Shown piece by piece: positions 1-12,547 of a DNA stretch of 64,000 nt. Made by a program: the position numbers and the translations under genes. The stretch is from Aureobasidium sp. EXF-3400 (Eukaryota > Ascomycota > Dothideomycetes > Dothideales > Saccotheciaceae): contig SWBL01000139.1 in NCBI GenBank assembly GCA_024195585.1, forward strand, positions 54,027 through 118,026, in the 5' to 3' direction. Each line of letters begins with the position of its first letter. The stretch's first letter is position 1. A model generated the notes under the pieces. The model saw nothing but the letters and a program-made list of their open reading frames with translations, was not told the DNA's origin and did not search any database.

Positions 1-979
1 CGACCGCGTTCCTTAGCAGCCTCGGCTCCGTTCTTAGGTCCAAAGTAGGCGGGCTCTTCATCGTAGTCTCTCAGCTTAAGTCCCATACGACCAGGATTGA
101 TGTTCCAATGTCCAACAATCAGTGCGATGGAGAAGCAAGGCTTGGCCAAGAAATCCAAAACTCCATAGAAGACAGCCTCTGAATCAGGGGGGATGACATT
201 GCCGCCCTCGGACACGCCCCAACAGATGGGATAGCAGAGCCAGACGACGAGGGTCAGAACACCGCAGATGAGGTAGCAGCGATAGACGTCGGAACCGAGG
301 TGTTTGGCATGCTTGCGGCCTTCGACTGCGAGGTTCCAGAAGATAGCGAACATGGCGACGGTACCGAAAGTCCAGAAGCCTTTATCTAGAGTTAGTATGT
401 GTACATTAAGCAGAAGACAGAACAACAACTTACCCCACTTGTAACGACTCTTGACAAGAGCGCCGATGAGACCAGTGACGATCATGACCTCGTCAAGGAA
501 GATGGTATAGAGGATGGTAGGCCAAGGTAGACCGGCAGTAAGGAGAAGGTCCATCAGAAGCAGGGGCGTGGTGACAAACCTATGGTATGTTAATTGACCA
601 TCTTCCGTGTGCATACATACAAGAGAACTCACCAGTCAACGTAGCGGGCGTAGAAGATCTCGCGGTTAACACCAGCGACCTTGGACCACGTCCTCGGGAA
701 CTCGACATCAATGGGTGTCCAGCCAAGGTTAGAGCCCATGGTGAAGTAGGCAATACAGGCAGTCAGGTTGATGGCAGCGGTGATGTAGAAGAAAATACGG
801 TCTGTACGAGGCTTCATGGCAGAAGCAGCGATGGTGCCCAAAGCGACAAAGCCCATGACGGCGCAAATGGCAAAGTAGAAGTCAGAGCCGCGCACGGTGA
901 TGGCGATGTCGACATGCTTGTTGTTCTGGGTGTTTGGGTTCACCTGAATGGCGTCGTTGCGTTTCTCTAGCCAGCTCAT
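1..979 (-). CDS. Microbial (type 1) rhodopsin, proton-pump type; 3' end outside the window
   Basis: Seven-helix retinal protein of the fungal opsin family, expected in a membrane. Three exons were read: 979-633, 579-434 and 385-1, joined inside codons Trp116 and Asp165, so the frame is continuous. About 292 residues are visible and the C-terminus runs off the window. Helix C reads RYVDWFVTTPLLLMD, putting R112, D115 and D126 at the places of bacteriorhodopsin R82, D85 (proton acceptor) and D96 (proton donor). Helix G reads LDFLAKP, so K246 is the retinal Schiff-base lysine and D242 matches D212. Known for the family: Leptosphaeria rhodopsin and CarO pump protons under green light. Inference: this one is a pump rather than an opsin-related chaperone lacking the lysine. 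The start MSWLEK is preferred over an in-frame upstream ATG at 1027 that would add a non-family leader. Confidence 0.93.
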
Positions 980-1931
980 GTTTGTAGGCGTGTGTATGTT
1001 CTGAGGACGAGGATAGGAGATGAACAACCGCAGGCGATGGGCCCAGTATTATACATGACGGGCTCAGGTCTGATGGAACAGATCGTCAGTGGCTCATGCT
1101 TCTCTGTCGACCTGCTTGCTGGGTCCTGGAGTGTTTCTCCGGACAGCGAGTGGCAGGTGGCAGGTGCGTTCAGCGAGTCACAGTCACGTCAGAGCGTCTG
1201 TAATCAACGACAAGAACGACTTGCATCTTCGGATCTTTGTTCTTTCCACTGGCATGGGCCCTAAGTTACTGCTCCGTGTAGCAGTGGCTCGACTGTCGAG
1301 TTGTTGATCGCTAGCAGGGTACCAGGTCGTATTGATAACGTACTCGTACAGAAAGCACGCATTTCATTCTTCCGCAGTTCAATCAATTTACTCATGCGAC
1401 AACTTCAGCCCGAGATCTATGAACCGAGAAGAGCGTCCTTCAGCTCAGGGAAATCAGCGATTCCCATGTCTGCAATGCCGTGCTGGACACAGTATTTGAA
1501 ATAGCATTCAGGAAATTCCATAGCGTTGACACGATATCTCTAGGAATCTGAAATGGCGGAAGTGATGCCGCTGAATCGTGATACGGAGGGCTTGTGATTA
1601 TCAAATGGACGTTGGAACATGCCGTGTTTCAAGAGATGATCAGCATAAGGATCGGTTAGATGAAGAAAAAATGACGAAGATATGAGCAGGTGGTTGCGAT
1701 TTCCCCCGGACCCACACTCCCAGATTGCGGCTCGGCTTGAAGCTTATTTTTGCGCATCAAGTCTTAGCCTTTTAACATCTCTTCTCTGGTCAAAGCGAAG
1801 AGACAGCAGGAGAGCTCTCTTTCGTTATCATCTCGAGGGATTTAGGCATTCACCCAAGTCCGCTTTCTTTTTGACGATTTGACATTATGCGACTCCACCA
1901 TTCAGGATACTATCCTTGCATGATATGCCCA
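980..1931. other. Intergenic region, no gene seen
   Basis: This stretch holds the upstream region of the rhodopsin and the downstream region of the repeat-rich surface protein. Small open frames exist on the plus strand but they lack coding character, introns or family features. I see no RNA gene or repeat. Confidence 0.5.
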
Positions 1932-4900
1932 CTACCAAAGAACAATCACAAACAAACAGATTACTAGAGCCATTGTAGCAGGCTGGACAGTCGATGCAGA
2001 TTGCTGACCGCTTGCATCAGAAGTACTCGTCTGGGCTGACGACGCGCTCCCGGTCCCGGTTGAAACTGCCACCTTCGACGTCTCGACACCAGCACGAGTC
2101 GAAGACCCCGACAGCACCGATGTGACCGATTTGGATTCAACGCCAGAAGTCAAACGGGAAGCCGAGCTCGAAGTCGGAGATGCGATACCCTGCCAAACAT
2201 AGCCTCCGAGTCCCTTCGTTGTCGTGGTCGTTCCCGACTGGATCACCACTGCTGTCCCATCGACTGGGATACTCAGCGTCTCGCCTTGAACAACGATGGC
2301 CGAGCTACCGGGGTACAATGTCTGCGACGCAATGATGATGCCAGAATTGAGTGGTGTGAACGACAACTCCATGGAACCGGAGGAGAGTCCCACACCACCA
2401 GAAGCTCTTGTGGTCAAGGAAGTCGTTTGGCCGTTAACAACAATGCTGCCTTTGGCATCTGGAGGCAGGCTGAAAGTTGTACCGCTTACTGTGATATCGC
2501 TACCACCTGGAATCAATGTTTGGGAAGCGACAATCAAAGGAGTCGCAGATGCAGCGACTGCGGTGTAGGCCTGCGATCTAAGTGTGAGCACTGCATTGTT
2601 AGGAGGAATTGCTTGTATCGCGGTTGCCTTCCCGTCAACCACCACCGAGCTTCCAGAAGCTGGTAAAGAATATACAGTCCCTGAGATCTCAACGGCCGAA
2701 CCACCAGGACTGATGACTTGACTTCCTAAAACGTATCCTCCGGCAAGCAGTGGCACCGCTATTGCACTACCAAATACCACAGCAGAAACTGTCGCGATGT
2801 TTGGCTGAGCCATGATAGAGGTGGCTCCATTGATCACGATGTTCGTTCCAGATGTTGGTAAGGAATAAGTTACGCCCGAGACTTCGATTGCCGAACCTCC
2901 CGGACTAAGGGTCTGGTCTGCAACCAGATAATATGCGCCCGAAGACTCTGGCTTTGCCGTGACACCACTGATGACTACAGTCGCTGGTGATCCCGCAGAA
3001 TCCTGTATGGTAGAGATGGGCGCTGCTTGTCCATTGATGATGGCATTGCTTACAGATGGTGGCAGAGAGTATGTGGTCCCCGATAACTCGATAGCAGGTC
3101 CTCCACGATTGAGAGTTTGACTCGCTATAACGTACTTGTCGGACGCTACAGGCGTGGCCGTAACTCCACCAATTACAACAGACACAGGGGGAGCCAATGA
3201 TTGAGGCACCACCGTCGATATAGGCACTGTGTTGCCGTTGACAACAACACCACCCGACTCTTGTACAGAGTAAGTTGTTCCAGAGACTTCGATAGCAGGG
3301 CCGCCAGGCCTGAGTGTTTGGCTCTCTATGGCATATGCGTCGGCGCCTGAAACTGGCTGTGAGGAGCCTACCACTACAGTACCAGGCGCCTGTGCCGATT
3401 TAGTGTTTGTAGGAACATTGACGATATGACCCCCTGTGTTGGGTGTCGTGATCTCAGCAGGAGTGGCAGTCGGCGAAATCACCGTCGCGGTAGCATCACC
3501 AATGACCACGACAGTCGGTACGCTTGACTGGACGACTCTAGATTTTGAGTCTGCTTGAGTAGAACCTGCCTGGCCAACCTCTTGAACGGTGCTCGTTTGG
3601 TCAGGCTGACCACTCGGCTCATGAGAAAGAACCACAGAAGGTGCTTCCTGGCTTATAGCAGGCTGGTTAGGGTTATTGGAAGGCTCCTCTGCAGAGGCCG
3701 CCGAGGACGCAGCTGCGTCTTGAGTGACGGTCGACTGGGCAGGTTGTTGAGAAGGCTGACCGGAAGGCAATCCTTCTGTAAGGGAAGGTGCTCCCTGACT
3801 TGTTGCAGGCTGTGTAGGCTTATCAGTGGACTTGTCAGCAGGAGCTGCCGAAGACGCGGCTGCGTTTTGGGTGACGGTCGACTGAGCATGTTGTTGAGAA
3901 GGCTCATTGGACGACGCTCCTTCTGTGATGGAAGGTGCTGGCTGATTAGACGATGCACCTGCTCCTTGTACCGTAGTAGGCTGAGTAGGTGGATTTTCTG
4001 AACTGCCCAAAGGGACCGCCGAAGACGCACCTGCCTTTTGACTCTCAGCAGGCTGTGCAGGCACATCTGAAGGCGTCTCAGCAGACACCTCTACCGTGGT
4101 AGGAGATGGCACATTTGGAGTTGGCACTTTCGTGTTGCTAACAACAGATGGTGTCTTACTGGCAGGTGCAGCCGATGTAGTAGCTGCCGCATTGAAGTAC
4201 ATTGCATTTGTCGTTTTGGTGACCGCAGATGAAGACGTCAAGAATGAGACGGGTATGTGAACCTGAGGAGCACCAGCAGCAGATACAGGTGAGCAACTCA
4301 TAATGTATGGGACCTGAGAAAGAACGGAGGGTTGTTTCGTCAGCCAGGCAAACAATTCATCACCCAATTCTGTCGTTATGACCTGCGAATTCCATGTGCT
4401 GGTCTGAGACGATACATTGCTATAGTATTGAGCGTGGAAGTTGGTAGCATTGATGCCGAGAAGATCACCATCAACGTCAAACTCGTATGGTTCCTGCGCG
4501 GCGTTTGAGAACCAGGCTTGGGCTGCAGAGGATATCGGATCATTTGATCGGGAATTCATGCATATCCCGTCACTGTTGGTGTAACCAGGAATGACGTAGA
4601 AAATTCCGAACGCCATATAGGGTGCTGGAAAAGCTCTGTCCTGCTGTTACCAACCATTTCTTAGTTCTAGACATACGAAACACTCACATCGCAGTCGAGT
4701 TGCCAGTGTCGGCAACAGATTCCACCATGGTTGCAAAGTATGCACCGGCATTCAATGGACCATTGAGATCTGTTGGAACACCTGGGATGATAACGCTGTC
4801 CAACGTGGCGGGAAGATATGTACCTGGGGTTAACCTTGAGGTAGGGGGTACGGTGATTGTAGAGATTGGGACAATTGTATCTGACATAGGTAAACGATTA

Positions 4901-5267
4901 GCATGATTCAAAGGTCAAGCAACAGATCAATATGAACACTATCCTGTGAAGCGGCACAATACGTGTCTGGGCAATAGACGGCTCGATCGTCTACCTTTGG
5001 GGTTGCAATCTACGAAAACGTACCATTGTAGCGCAAATATTCGGTAATCAATGTCCCATTATCGATCGAGACATTGTGCCCGGTGTACCAATACCTCAGT
5101 TCAACCCCTACAGCGTAGACTTCACAGCAAATTGGACCAAGGGCTGACGAAGTTGTTGCATTTACGGAAGTCGAAGAGTTCGTATATGAGGCATTCGCTT
5201 GTCTAGGAACTTGCAGCGCGAGAGCCGCTCTTATGAGAAGGACAGAGAACCAGATATGGGGAAACAT
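1932..5267 (-). CDS. Secreted Ser/Thr/Pro-rich surface protein with six tandem repeats, possible GPI anchor
   Basis: Not assignable to a named protein. Exons 5267-5024, 4880-4688 and 4635-1932 give a continuous 1046-residue protein. It begins with a hydrophobic signal peptide (about residues 1-19), followed by an N-terminal part with Cys residues and N-glycosylation sites. A long S/T/P/Q-rich middle has its own imperfect repeats (QPAQSTVTQ-like). Residues of about 575-960 hold six copies of a roughly 65-residue unit whose core reads SQTLxPGGxAIxVSGTTYSLP followed by a VVxNG stretch. The tail is Ser-rich and ends with a short hydrophobic segment (MALVICLFVIVLW), as expected for a GPI signal. 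The repeat core is one I associate with many fungal wall or secreted proteins of unknown function. Inference: a cell-wall or adhesin-like glycoprotein. Confidence 0.8.
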
Positions 5268-5863
5268 GACTAGGATGCGAGATTGTGTTATACATTTGAT
5301 GGCAGAATCTGACTACTTATGTAAGTCTGGAGTCTCTTGGATTCTGATCTGTGGCGATCCTCAGCATCCTTCGGCCGTATGCTTGCATACAATAAGGCGC
5401 GCATGAGAGTAAGTACATCATGCACGGCTACAAGCACTGCAACACAGGGCGTGTCTGCGTCCGTTGGATAATGCGTGGCTTGCAGACTGCTTGTTTCGAG
5501 CTTAGTAACACCTGTGATTTGCTACAATCCTTTGTATATGCAGACGCATGGATGTGCGCGCTATTCAACGGCTGCAAGAATTCTCTGTATAGATGTTACA
5601 ATCAGAGCTTGATGTTGGCGTGTGCCGCTATCTCGAACAAATCCTTGCAAAGTTCCTAGGTCGACTTTCGTGAGGGGTGTCAGCGTGCATGCATGAACCC
5701 GGCCGATCAGCCTTGCATCTAATATTGGAAAAGCTGAACGCCAGCCGCCTCATTGACTTCTCGATGAGTCGGAATACATTGAAAGGCTGGCTGGACTTGA
5801 AGCGAAGTCGATTAATGTGGCCGCAGTCCTGGTGGCAAATTGGCAATGTCAAGCGCAATGTCT
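5268..5863. other. Intergenic region holding a MITE copy
   Basis: It lies between the start of the surface protein gene and the stop of the histidine kinase gene, both on the minus strand. The only recognisable structure is the 143-bp inverted-repeat element listed separately. Short plus-strand frames here are chance or belong to the element. Confidence 0.5.
5445..5587 (+). mobile_element. MITE-like element, copy A (143 bp)
   Basis: The sequence aligns almost without gaps, at roughly 75-80% by eye, with the reverse complement of 63099-63240. It starts CAGGGCGTGTCTGCGTCCG and ends ATTCTCTG followed by TA. Its ends are imperfect inverted repeats sharing CCGTTG and an ATA..GCG stretch about 17-31 bases in. 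It has no ORF of its own. A TA dinucleotide is present only on the right; the left flank is CA, which could be a mutated TA. Confidence 0.7.
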
Positions 5864-8800
5864 TCATCCGTAGCTAGACCAAGTATCGACCAAAGCCTCC
5901 ATCTGCGGCACGAGATCTTTTATAGTAAACGGTTTTGTGACCACCGAGTCCATTCCAGCCTCAATTGCAGCGGCAATTTGTTCATTGCGAGCATTGGCCG
6001 TAATTGCAATTACCGGAACATGGCCAGATATTTCTCCAGATTGTTCGAGGGCGCGGATGCGGCGTATACAGGTCAGACCGTCCATGATAGGCATTTCGAC
6101 ATCAAGCAAGATCAAACTCAGCGGTGTGGCTTCCTTTGTACTTGAGAGGTACGTGGTCTTGGATAGATGATTGAGAGCTTCGAGTCCGTTTTCGGCTACA
6201 TCGACTTCGCAGCCCAGTTTGCGCAACTGTTTTGCCATGACTTTTGAGTTTATCAGGTTGTCTTCGACGACTGTTGTATGTTAAACATTGCTCACAACAA
6301 AACAAGTCTGGACAAACTTACGCAGAATATGCATGTCTTTAACCAGAGTTCTTCCTTGCGGCACCATGTCGATCTTTTCAAGGACCTTCACCACATCGAA
6401 AGATCCACCCAGAGAATGTGGTACGTTTTTCACACTGATTGTAGACTCAACAGAAGCCACAGAGCCAGCACGACTCCTTCGAGCGGCATGCTTGGCTTGA
6501 ATGTAGAAAGCGAATCGGCTGCCGACTGAAGGTTCGCTGTGCAGACCAATTTGACCCTTCTGAAGTTCCACAAGCTCGCGACTTATGAAAAGGCCCAAAC
6601 CAGAGCCACCGTATTGTTTGTATGTTTTGGGAGCTTTCGACGTCAATCAGCTTTGTGTCTATGTTCTAAGAAGATCTATGGACTTACCTTGAGCAAAGCG
6701 TTGGAACAGGAGTTGCGACTCTTCTGAGGTAAGACCACAGCCAGTGTCCGTGACACTGAACATCAAGTAGACGTTATCGGCATCATCATCTGCATTATGA
6801 GCAGAAAGCATTGCCGAGACAGTCTCGGTTTCGTCAAAGTCCTTCTTGCGTGGTTTGATAAATTCAACTCCGCAATCCTGAGCTGAGGGTGGTGCCGAGA
6901 ACAATCCATATGCCAAAGTGATGCGGCGGATATCCGAGTTCCTCGTGAATTTCAAGGCATTCGTGATAAGGTTAATAATGATCTGTAACAACCTGCTGGG
7001 GTCACACAGCACATCATTCACAAAGCAATCACTGGGTAATTCTTCGACCTCAGTTTTGATGTCGGAGTTTTTCATCTCGGCTTCGAACATCTTGAGTGCT
7101 TTCTCAATAACCTCTCGAGGTCTTGTTCTCTCCGGAGCCAGCACTAAGAGGTTAGAGTCCAACTTCGAAAAATCGAGGACTTCGTCGATAATGACCTGTA
7201 AGCTGCGTTAGCTACTGTATCTACTGATACAGTTGAGGTAATACTACCTTCATATGCAGAGCGCAGATACTAATTGTGTGCGCTGCATCGGCCACTGTGT
7301 CGAACACCTCCGGAGGCAAAGTTTCTGCTGGTATAGAAATGACAGATTCTGTCAGTTGTATGATGCTGCTTAATGGGTTTCGCATCTCATGCTTCGGGTT
7401 TGTCAGTCCAGGAAGATATCATTGTACCGAGATTGGACGACCTACCGATATCATGTCTATGAAGTTCTGCGCTTTTCTTTTGGTGTCGATTGCTGCATTC
7501 ATTCTCTCGGTTGTAAGAGCTTCTGTTAATTTCTTGTTAGTAATATCAGTCAGGTATCCTTGGAGTGTCACAAGGACACCATTCTCAGCACGATGTGGGA
7601 AGCAAACAACTTCAAGCCAACGTGCACGAGTGGGCGACGACTCAGTGCCTGCTCTGACACGAAACTGGAATACCTGAACATCGTGAGACTCCGCAGCAGC
7701 TTGCCAAGCTTCTCTGCTGAACTCTTCGTCATCAGGATGGATGCAGTCGCGCCAACCATATCCAGACTGAGACTTCTCTATGAAACCCTCTCTTGTTTCA
7801 CCCAATAGGTCGAGGAAAGTATCGTTCATGTATACCGGCCCGCCATCGCTTCGGTATATGAACATGCCAATCGGAGCATCTTCTGCCATGCGACTGAATG
7901 TCTCGTGATTCTTTTCGTTCTTCAGAGTTGCGATGCTGAGCTGTCGGGTAAGCTTTTCTAGCTGAAGACGATGACCAAGACCGGTATCTGCCTGCAGCAA
8001 TTTGCGTTGGTCCGAAGGAGATTGCAATATGATGACTGCTTTGAGAAGCATCTCGCTCAGCGAGTATATGAATCTCTTCAAGTTATCATCCACAGGCCTC
8101 CGAGGATTGATACCTACAACTACTGAGCCTTGAGCCGAGCCTTTCACGTCAACTACAGTGAAGGCGAACGCTGAGGTTACTGGGCCGTAGCCAGGTATGA
8201 GAATACCGAGCTCTGGTAAGAAGTCGTTGTTCGTCAAAGCAATGACATTCTCGCCTACTTCTGTCCGTTCAAAAACTTCCATCAGTTCGTTGGATGGGGT
8301 TTCAAAGGCCTTTTGGGAGGTCAAGCCAGATGAGCCAAAGAGGCTGTACTGCTTTTGTCCATTGGAAACAGCAGCTTTCTCCTGCACCGTATATAGAAGC
8401 GTATAAGCTATGTCATCAGCGACCTCATCCATAATACCCAGAAAATCAAGCCAGAGGCTAGAGAGGTCGACAGCGTGTGTAGTCTTCTGCAGAAATTCGA
8501 AAGAAATATCTTCTCTGTTTCTTCGAAGGACCCCAGACGTTACTTCGTTGAAGCAATTCACTGAAGCAATCCAGCGACCGTCTGAGCCAGCGAAAGGAAG
8601 TAAAAACCAATCAAAATATGACTCCTCGGGGAAGCCATCTCGCTCATGGGGGATCATTCTTGCCTTGCTGTAGACAGATTGACCCTCTTCCCAACTTCTT
8701 CGAATCAGCTCTGTGGTATCAGCACAAAGCTCCTGGCCCCAGATGTCGGCTTGCTTGTTGCCCAGAGCGGCAGGATGTCTAGCACCGAATATTTTCGAAG

Positions 8801-9383
8801 CGGATTCATTGTAGAACTGTATTAGATCTGGCCCCCAGTATATCATCCTTGGTTGTGGGCAATGCATAAAGCTAACTAATAACTCGCGTAGCTGTATCGG
8901 CCATTGATCGAGGCGTGGACCACTGATGGCACCTATGGCGGTTTTACTCCAATCGTAATCCAGCAAGTAGCGAATCCAAGGGTTGATGGGTACTTGGTCC
9001 GAGAAGTTGATCCAGTCATGCATCATACTGTCCAAAGAACCATGATCTTTGGGTTCAGCAGGAGGGGACACGAACACGTGCTTGCAGTACATGACGATGT
9101 ATGATTCTCCAAGCTTTTTCTTGATCCACTCCCTGTTTGCAAAGTTCATGGCCGGCGTAGCCTTTGTCGCGCACGTGGTGCTCGATTCAGCAAAGATCCA
9201 GTCTTCCAGCGCATCCGAGGGAACATGAGCGAGGGCATGTTGAAAAGCGAGGTTCTTGTAGATACAAGTCGGATGCGATCCTGACGAATTCAAGATTACG
9301 GTTGGGCGGTTGTCGTCGACAGCGAGTTGGATCAGAAGGTCGAGCTCAGGTGGCAGCCCACCGAGCGATGGTTCGGATAACAT
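5864..9383 (-). CDS. Hybrid histidine kinase (PAS-PAS-HisKA-HATPase-REC)
   Basis: Two-component sensor predicted at 1102 residues from exons 9383-7446, 7391-7248, 7195-6688, 6633-6322 and 6270-5864, all in frame. Residues of about 150-285 form a PAS-like domain of the kind common in bacterial kinases (a WP..LR segment, then [12 protein letters not shown] and HPAALG). A second PAS domain covers about 500-622. The H-box [10 protein letters not shown] carries phospho-acceptor His647. The N-box NLITNALKF is near 767 and the G2 box GGSGLGLF near 873. The receiver domain has Asp1024 ([11 protein letters not shown]) and Lys1080 (TKPF). All key residues are present, so it should autophosphorylate and relay to an HPt protein (family knowledge). 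No transmembrane segment is evident, suggesting a soluble sensor. I cannot assign the fungal HK group or the stimulus. Confidence 0.92.
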
Positions 9384-10226
9384 GATGTGCGTAGCGCTAC
9401 TCGTGTTGGTGACAAGTTCTCTGCTCAGTGCATTGTGAGTTCTGCTGCTTGGACAGCGACTGTCTCTTGGTGAATTGCGCCCAGGTTCACCTTGTGCTCG
9501 CGAGTGAGACAGGATCTAGAAATGCCCCCGCGCGACAAAGAGAGGGAAACAGCCTTTTGTTCAATCGGCGTCGGCGGCCCCGAGGACCTCGAACGTTGTA
9601 GGAAGGTTAGACTCTTACTAGTCGGTCGCGCACCTGCCCGAACCACCTACAGTACTATTATCACTGTTCTGTGAACTGTCTTCCATCCTACAGGGATCCT
9701 CGTCCACATCCTATGGCGGCTCTAAAGGAGCGTGTTTCGCTCAATCAGTGAACACATACAAGATCTGCTCAAGACACCAGCATGGCTAAGCCAAGATCTC
9801 GACCCTGTGCAAACGGTACATCGGATAGATCGCGGCTACGGTCAACACTCCGAGCTGCCGGGTTAACCTTATCTTGCTAGTGGTATGACCCTGGCCCTGT
9901 TTTTGACTACCTAGTCTAATCTTATAAAAGCACGATAGCCAAGGTTCTTGCTCACTCACCCATCTATGAAACATGATATGCGACGAGTGGCTAACGTTCA
10001 GTGAGCATGATTGTGGTGCTGGAAAGGTCCACACCGATGATCAATTTATTCGCGAAGCGTGTGAACCAAACATAAATCCAGGAGATGAGATCGTTTATTC
10101 ACACTTGCAGACCATTAGTCGCCTGTCTGCTATCTACCAACACCACGCTCATGTCCAAATGCCTCTTTGTCATGGATATCATCGCTTCTATGTACTAAGA
10201 CGCAACGCATAAGTTCGTGAAATACA
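9384..10226. other. Intergenic region, no gene seen
   Basis: This is the upstream region of the histidine kinase and the downstream region of the phosphatase-like gene. No convincing coding frame, RNA gene or repeat was found on either strand. Confidence 0.5.
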
Positions 10227-12547
10227 TTAACTGTCCTGCACCAGAGTCCAACGTCTCTTTGGAATTCCTGCTTCGCGAGGGAACGCACCGTTTGGAGCAC
10301 TGCCCCAGAGACCTTTCTGGCTGAGAGACCTAGCCAGCTTTGGCGGTGGGGTGTCGTCAACCGTGGGTAGTGCAGAAACGCTTGACTTTGCCTCTTCTTT
10401 GATAGCAATCTCTTCCGTTTCCGTAGCTGTAGATCTGGTGTCGGCTCCTGGTGAGACTGAACGTTCTGGAGTCGGCACCTTGGGAGTTGACAAACGTGTT
10501 GCCAATGAATTAGACCGGGCTAATGTGTTGAGGAACTTGGGCGAGTCGCTGTCTTGGGCACTGGTAGTGTTCCACAGGCCGGTCGGCGAGTCGTTCTTCA
10601 CTGCCGATGGAACAACAGGACTGGTCACGACAGGAGTAATTACTGGGCGTGATGGACGGCGCATGCTGCCGAGAGAACTGTTGATTCTTGCTCGTGGCTC
10701 AGGCACATTCCAATTGGACTCAACAGGAGCGCCTGCTGAAGCATGTGAACTAGCAGACCCAAAACGGCGGCTACGTGATTGAGGCACGGTCTGTGAAGCA
10801 GACAAACTGGGAGAAGCCGTCACAGGTGCAGGCGCTTTGGTAGGATCGACACCGGGACGCAGATGCTCAGAAGATGCAACAATCCTCATTTCATAATGAG
10901 AAGAGAGACCAGAATCCATAGAGCTCTGTCGACGCGGTAAGGGACGGGGTACAGCATCAGCAGGACCAAGAGCTGGCGAATTGCCTAAAGCTGGAGAAAC
11001 GACAGGTGAGATGTGCTCGCTCGTAGATGATGAGGCAGATGCGTCATCTTTGCGTATAGCCATGGTGAGCGAGGCCATGCCGACATCAAGTAGTACAGGT
11101 TGGTTGGTGAGGGCGCCAATCAAAGCATTGCAGCCGGCTCCATGCGTGATTAGGACTACAACGAGATCTTCATCATCGTCGTCAATCGCTGGGGGCGCAG
11201 CTTCATAGCTGTCGTGGGCGGGTTGTTTTGACTCTGACTGGGTTGTGTCATACCAGTCAATCATACTGGACAAGCCATGGCGGAAGCGCTTGTGCATTTG
11301 GCTCCATTCCTCCCCAAAGCGACCACCGTCGCCCCAACGTTGTGGCTCGCGCATGCTGTCCCACTTGTAATCGACCTTGACACATTGATCACGGGCATGA
11401 GCAACATAGCCGCGAGGAATAGGGTCACCAGGAGAAATGGCATAGGTTGGGGTAGGCGGTGTGTAACCAGGGGAGTTGTCGTGCTTGTGAGACGCAGGTG
11501 AAGGATCGGCAGGCCTGAATTGTTCAGGAGCCTTGTTAGCACCGAGGCTGTTTGTGCGGTCTCTTGTAGGGACGTCGCGCGAGAAGACGCGCCAGTTTTC
11601 TAACGGACCATTGGTTTCATGTGAAAGAGGAGATGGGACGCTACTGATCGAGTGTGCATGTTGACGAGCTGGTGGAGGAGTCCCCCAAAGGTTGCCTCCC
11701 GACACGACTGGGGAGGATGGTGTGTAGGTCTCGATCTTGTCTGCTGGGCGAAGGAGCTCGGCTTTCGCACCTGTGACCATCAAGGTGCTCTCGGGAGGCG
11801 GCGTAATCATTTCGAAATAGTCCGGTGATAGCCATTCGCCCAGGAATGCATCCACTCTGAGAGTGGTGCGACTCTGTGGTGTCGGGTCCTTCTGCTCCCT
11901 CGGCGTGCTGCGTGGGTAGTCGCGCGACTCCTCATCATGCTCGGGTACGGGGCGTAATTGGGGAGAAGCAGAGGCATCTCTAGGTCGCAGACTGGGAGAG
12001 CCGCGGAGCTGGCTGAGTGTTCTGATGCGTGCATCGCTGCTCTTTCGTGCGGCGGAGGGCAAGCCTTGAAACTGTGACAAGCCAGCGCTGATGCCGATAC
12101 CCGTCTGGACGCAGCGCTGGAATGGCGACGAATGGATGACGACCTTGTGTTTTCTGCGTTGGGTTCGCGATGTGGACGTCGATCTCGCCTTTATGTTTGC
12201 TTCCAAGAGAGGAGAGTCGTTGATGCCCCGGCCGGCATCTGTGGGTGGTCCAGCAGGTGACGAGGTGCCCGACGAAGGCTTGCTCTTTTCCCTTTCGTGA
12301 AGGAGGCTGGCAATGCGCAGGCCGAGTGCCCTCGACTGGATCCAACCACCATACGTGAGTGGTGGATCGTATGGTGTGGGCGATGTTAGGTGCCATGATT
12401 TGTCGGCGGCGTCCAATCGAGCACCATGTCTGTTTGGCAGCAGTCAGCCATCCGCCACGGCTTTGGCACACGTCTGAAACATGTTGGAGCAGCTGGAGGA
12501 TATCGGGCCTACCTGACTACTATCACGACTGCTGGAGCCTTGGTCAT
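10227..12547 (-). CDS. Histidine phosphatase (phosphoglycerate mutase-like) family protein
   Basis: Two exons, 12547-12513 and 12429-10227, give 745 residues. The short first exon encodes MTKAPAVVIVV, and the splice creates the catalytic RHGAR motif at residues 12-16 (His13 is the expected phospho-acceptor). A second conserved block, VIHSSPFQRCVQT, and a late LITHGAGCN block supply the other arginine and histidine typical of the superfamily. Between and after these are long Ser/Pro-rich, probably disordered stretches rich in potential phosphorylation sites, making the protein far longer than a bare phosphatase domain of about 200-250 residues. Family members hydrolyse phosphoesters by a phospho-histidine intermediate; the substrate cannot be told here. 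Without exon 1 the ORF would start after the catalytic histidine, which supports the splice. Confidence 0.85.

Noticed and set aside
3555..4066. Long frames on plus and minus strands inside the surface-protein gene
   Set aside because: They are alternate readings of the low-complexity S/T/P/Q repeats.
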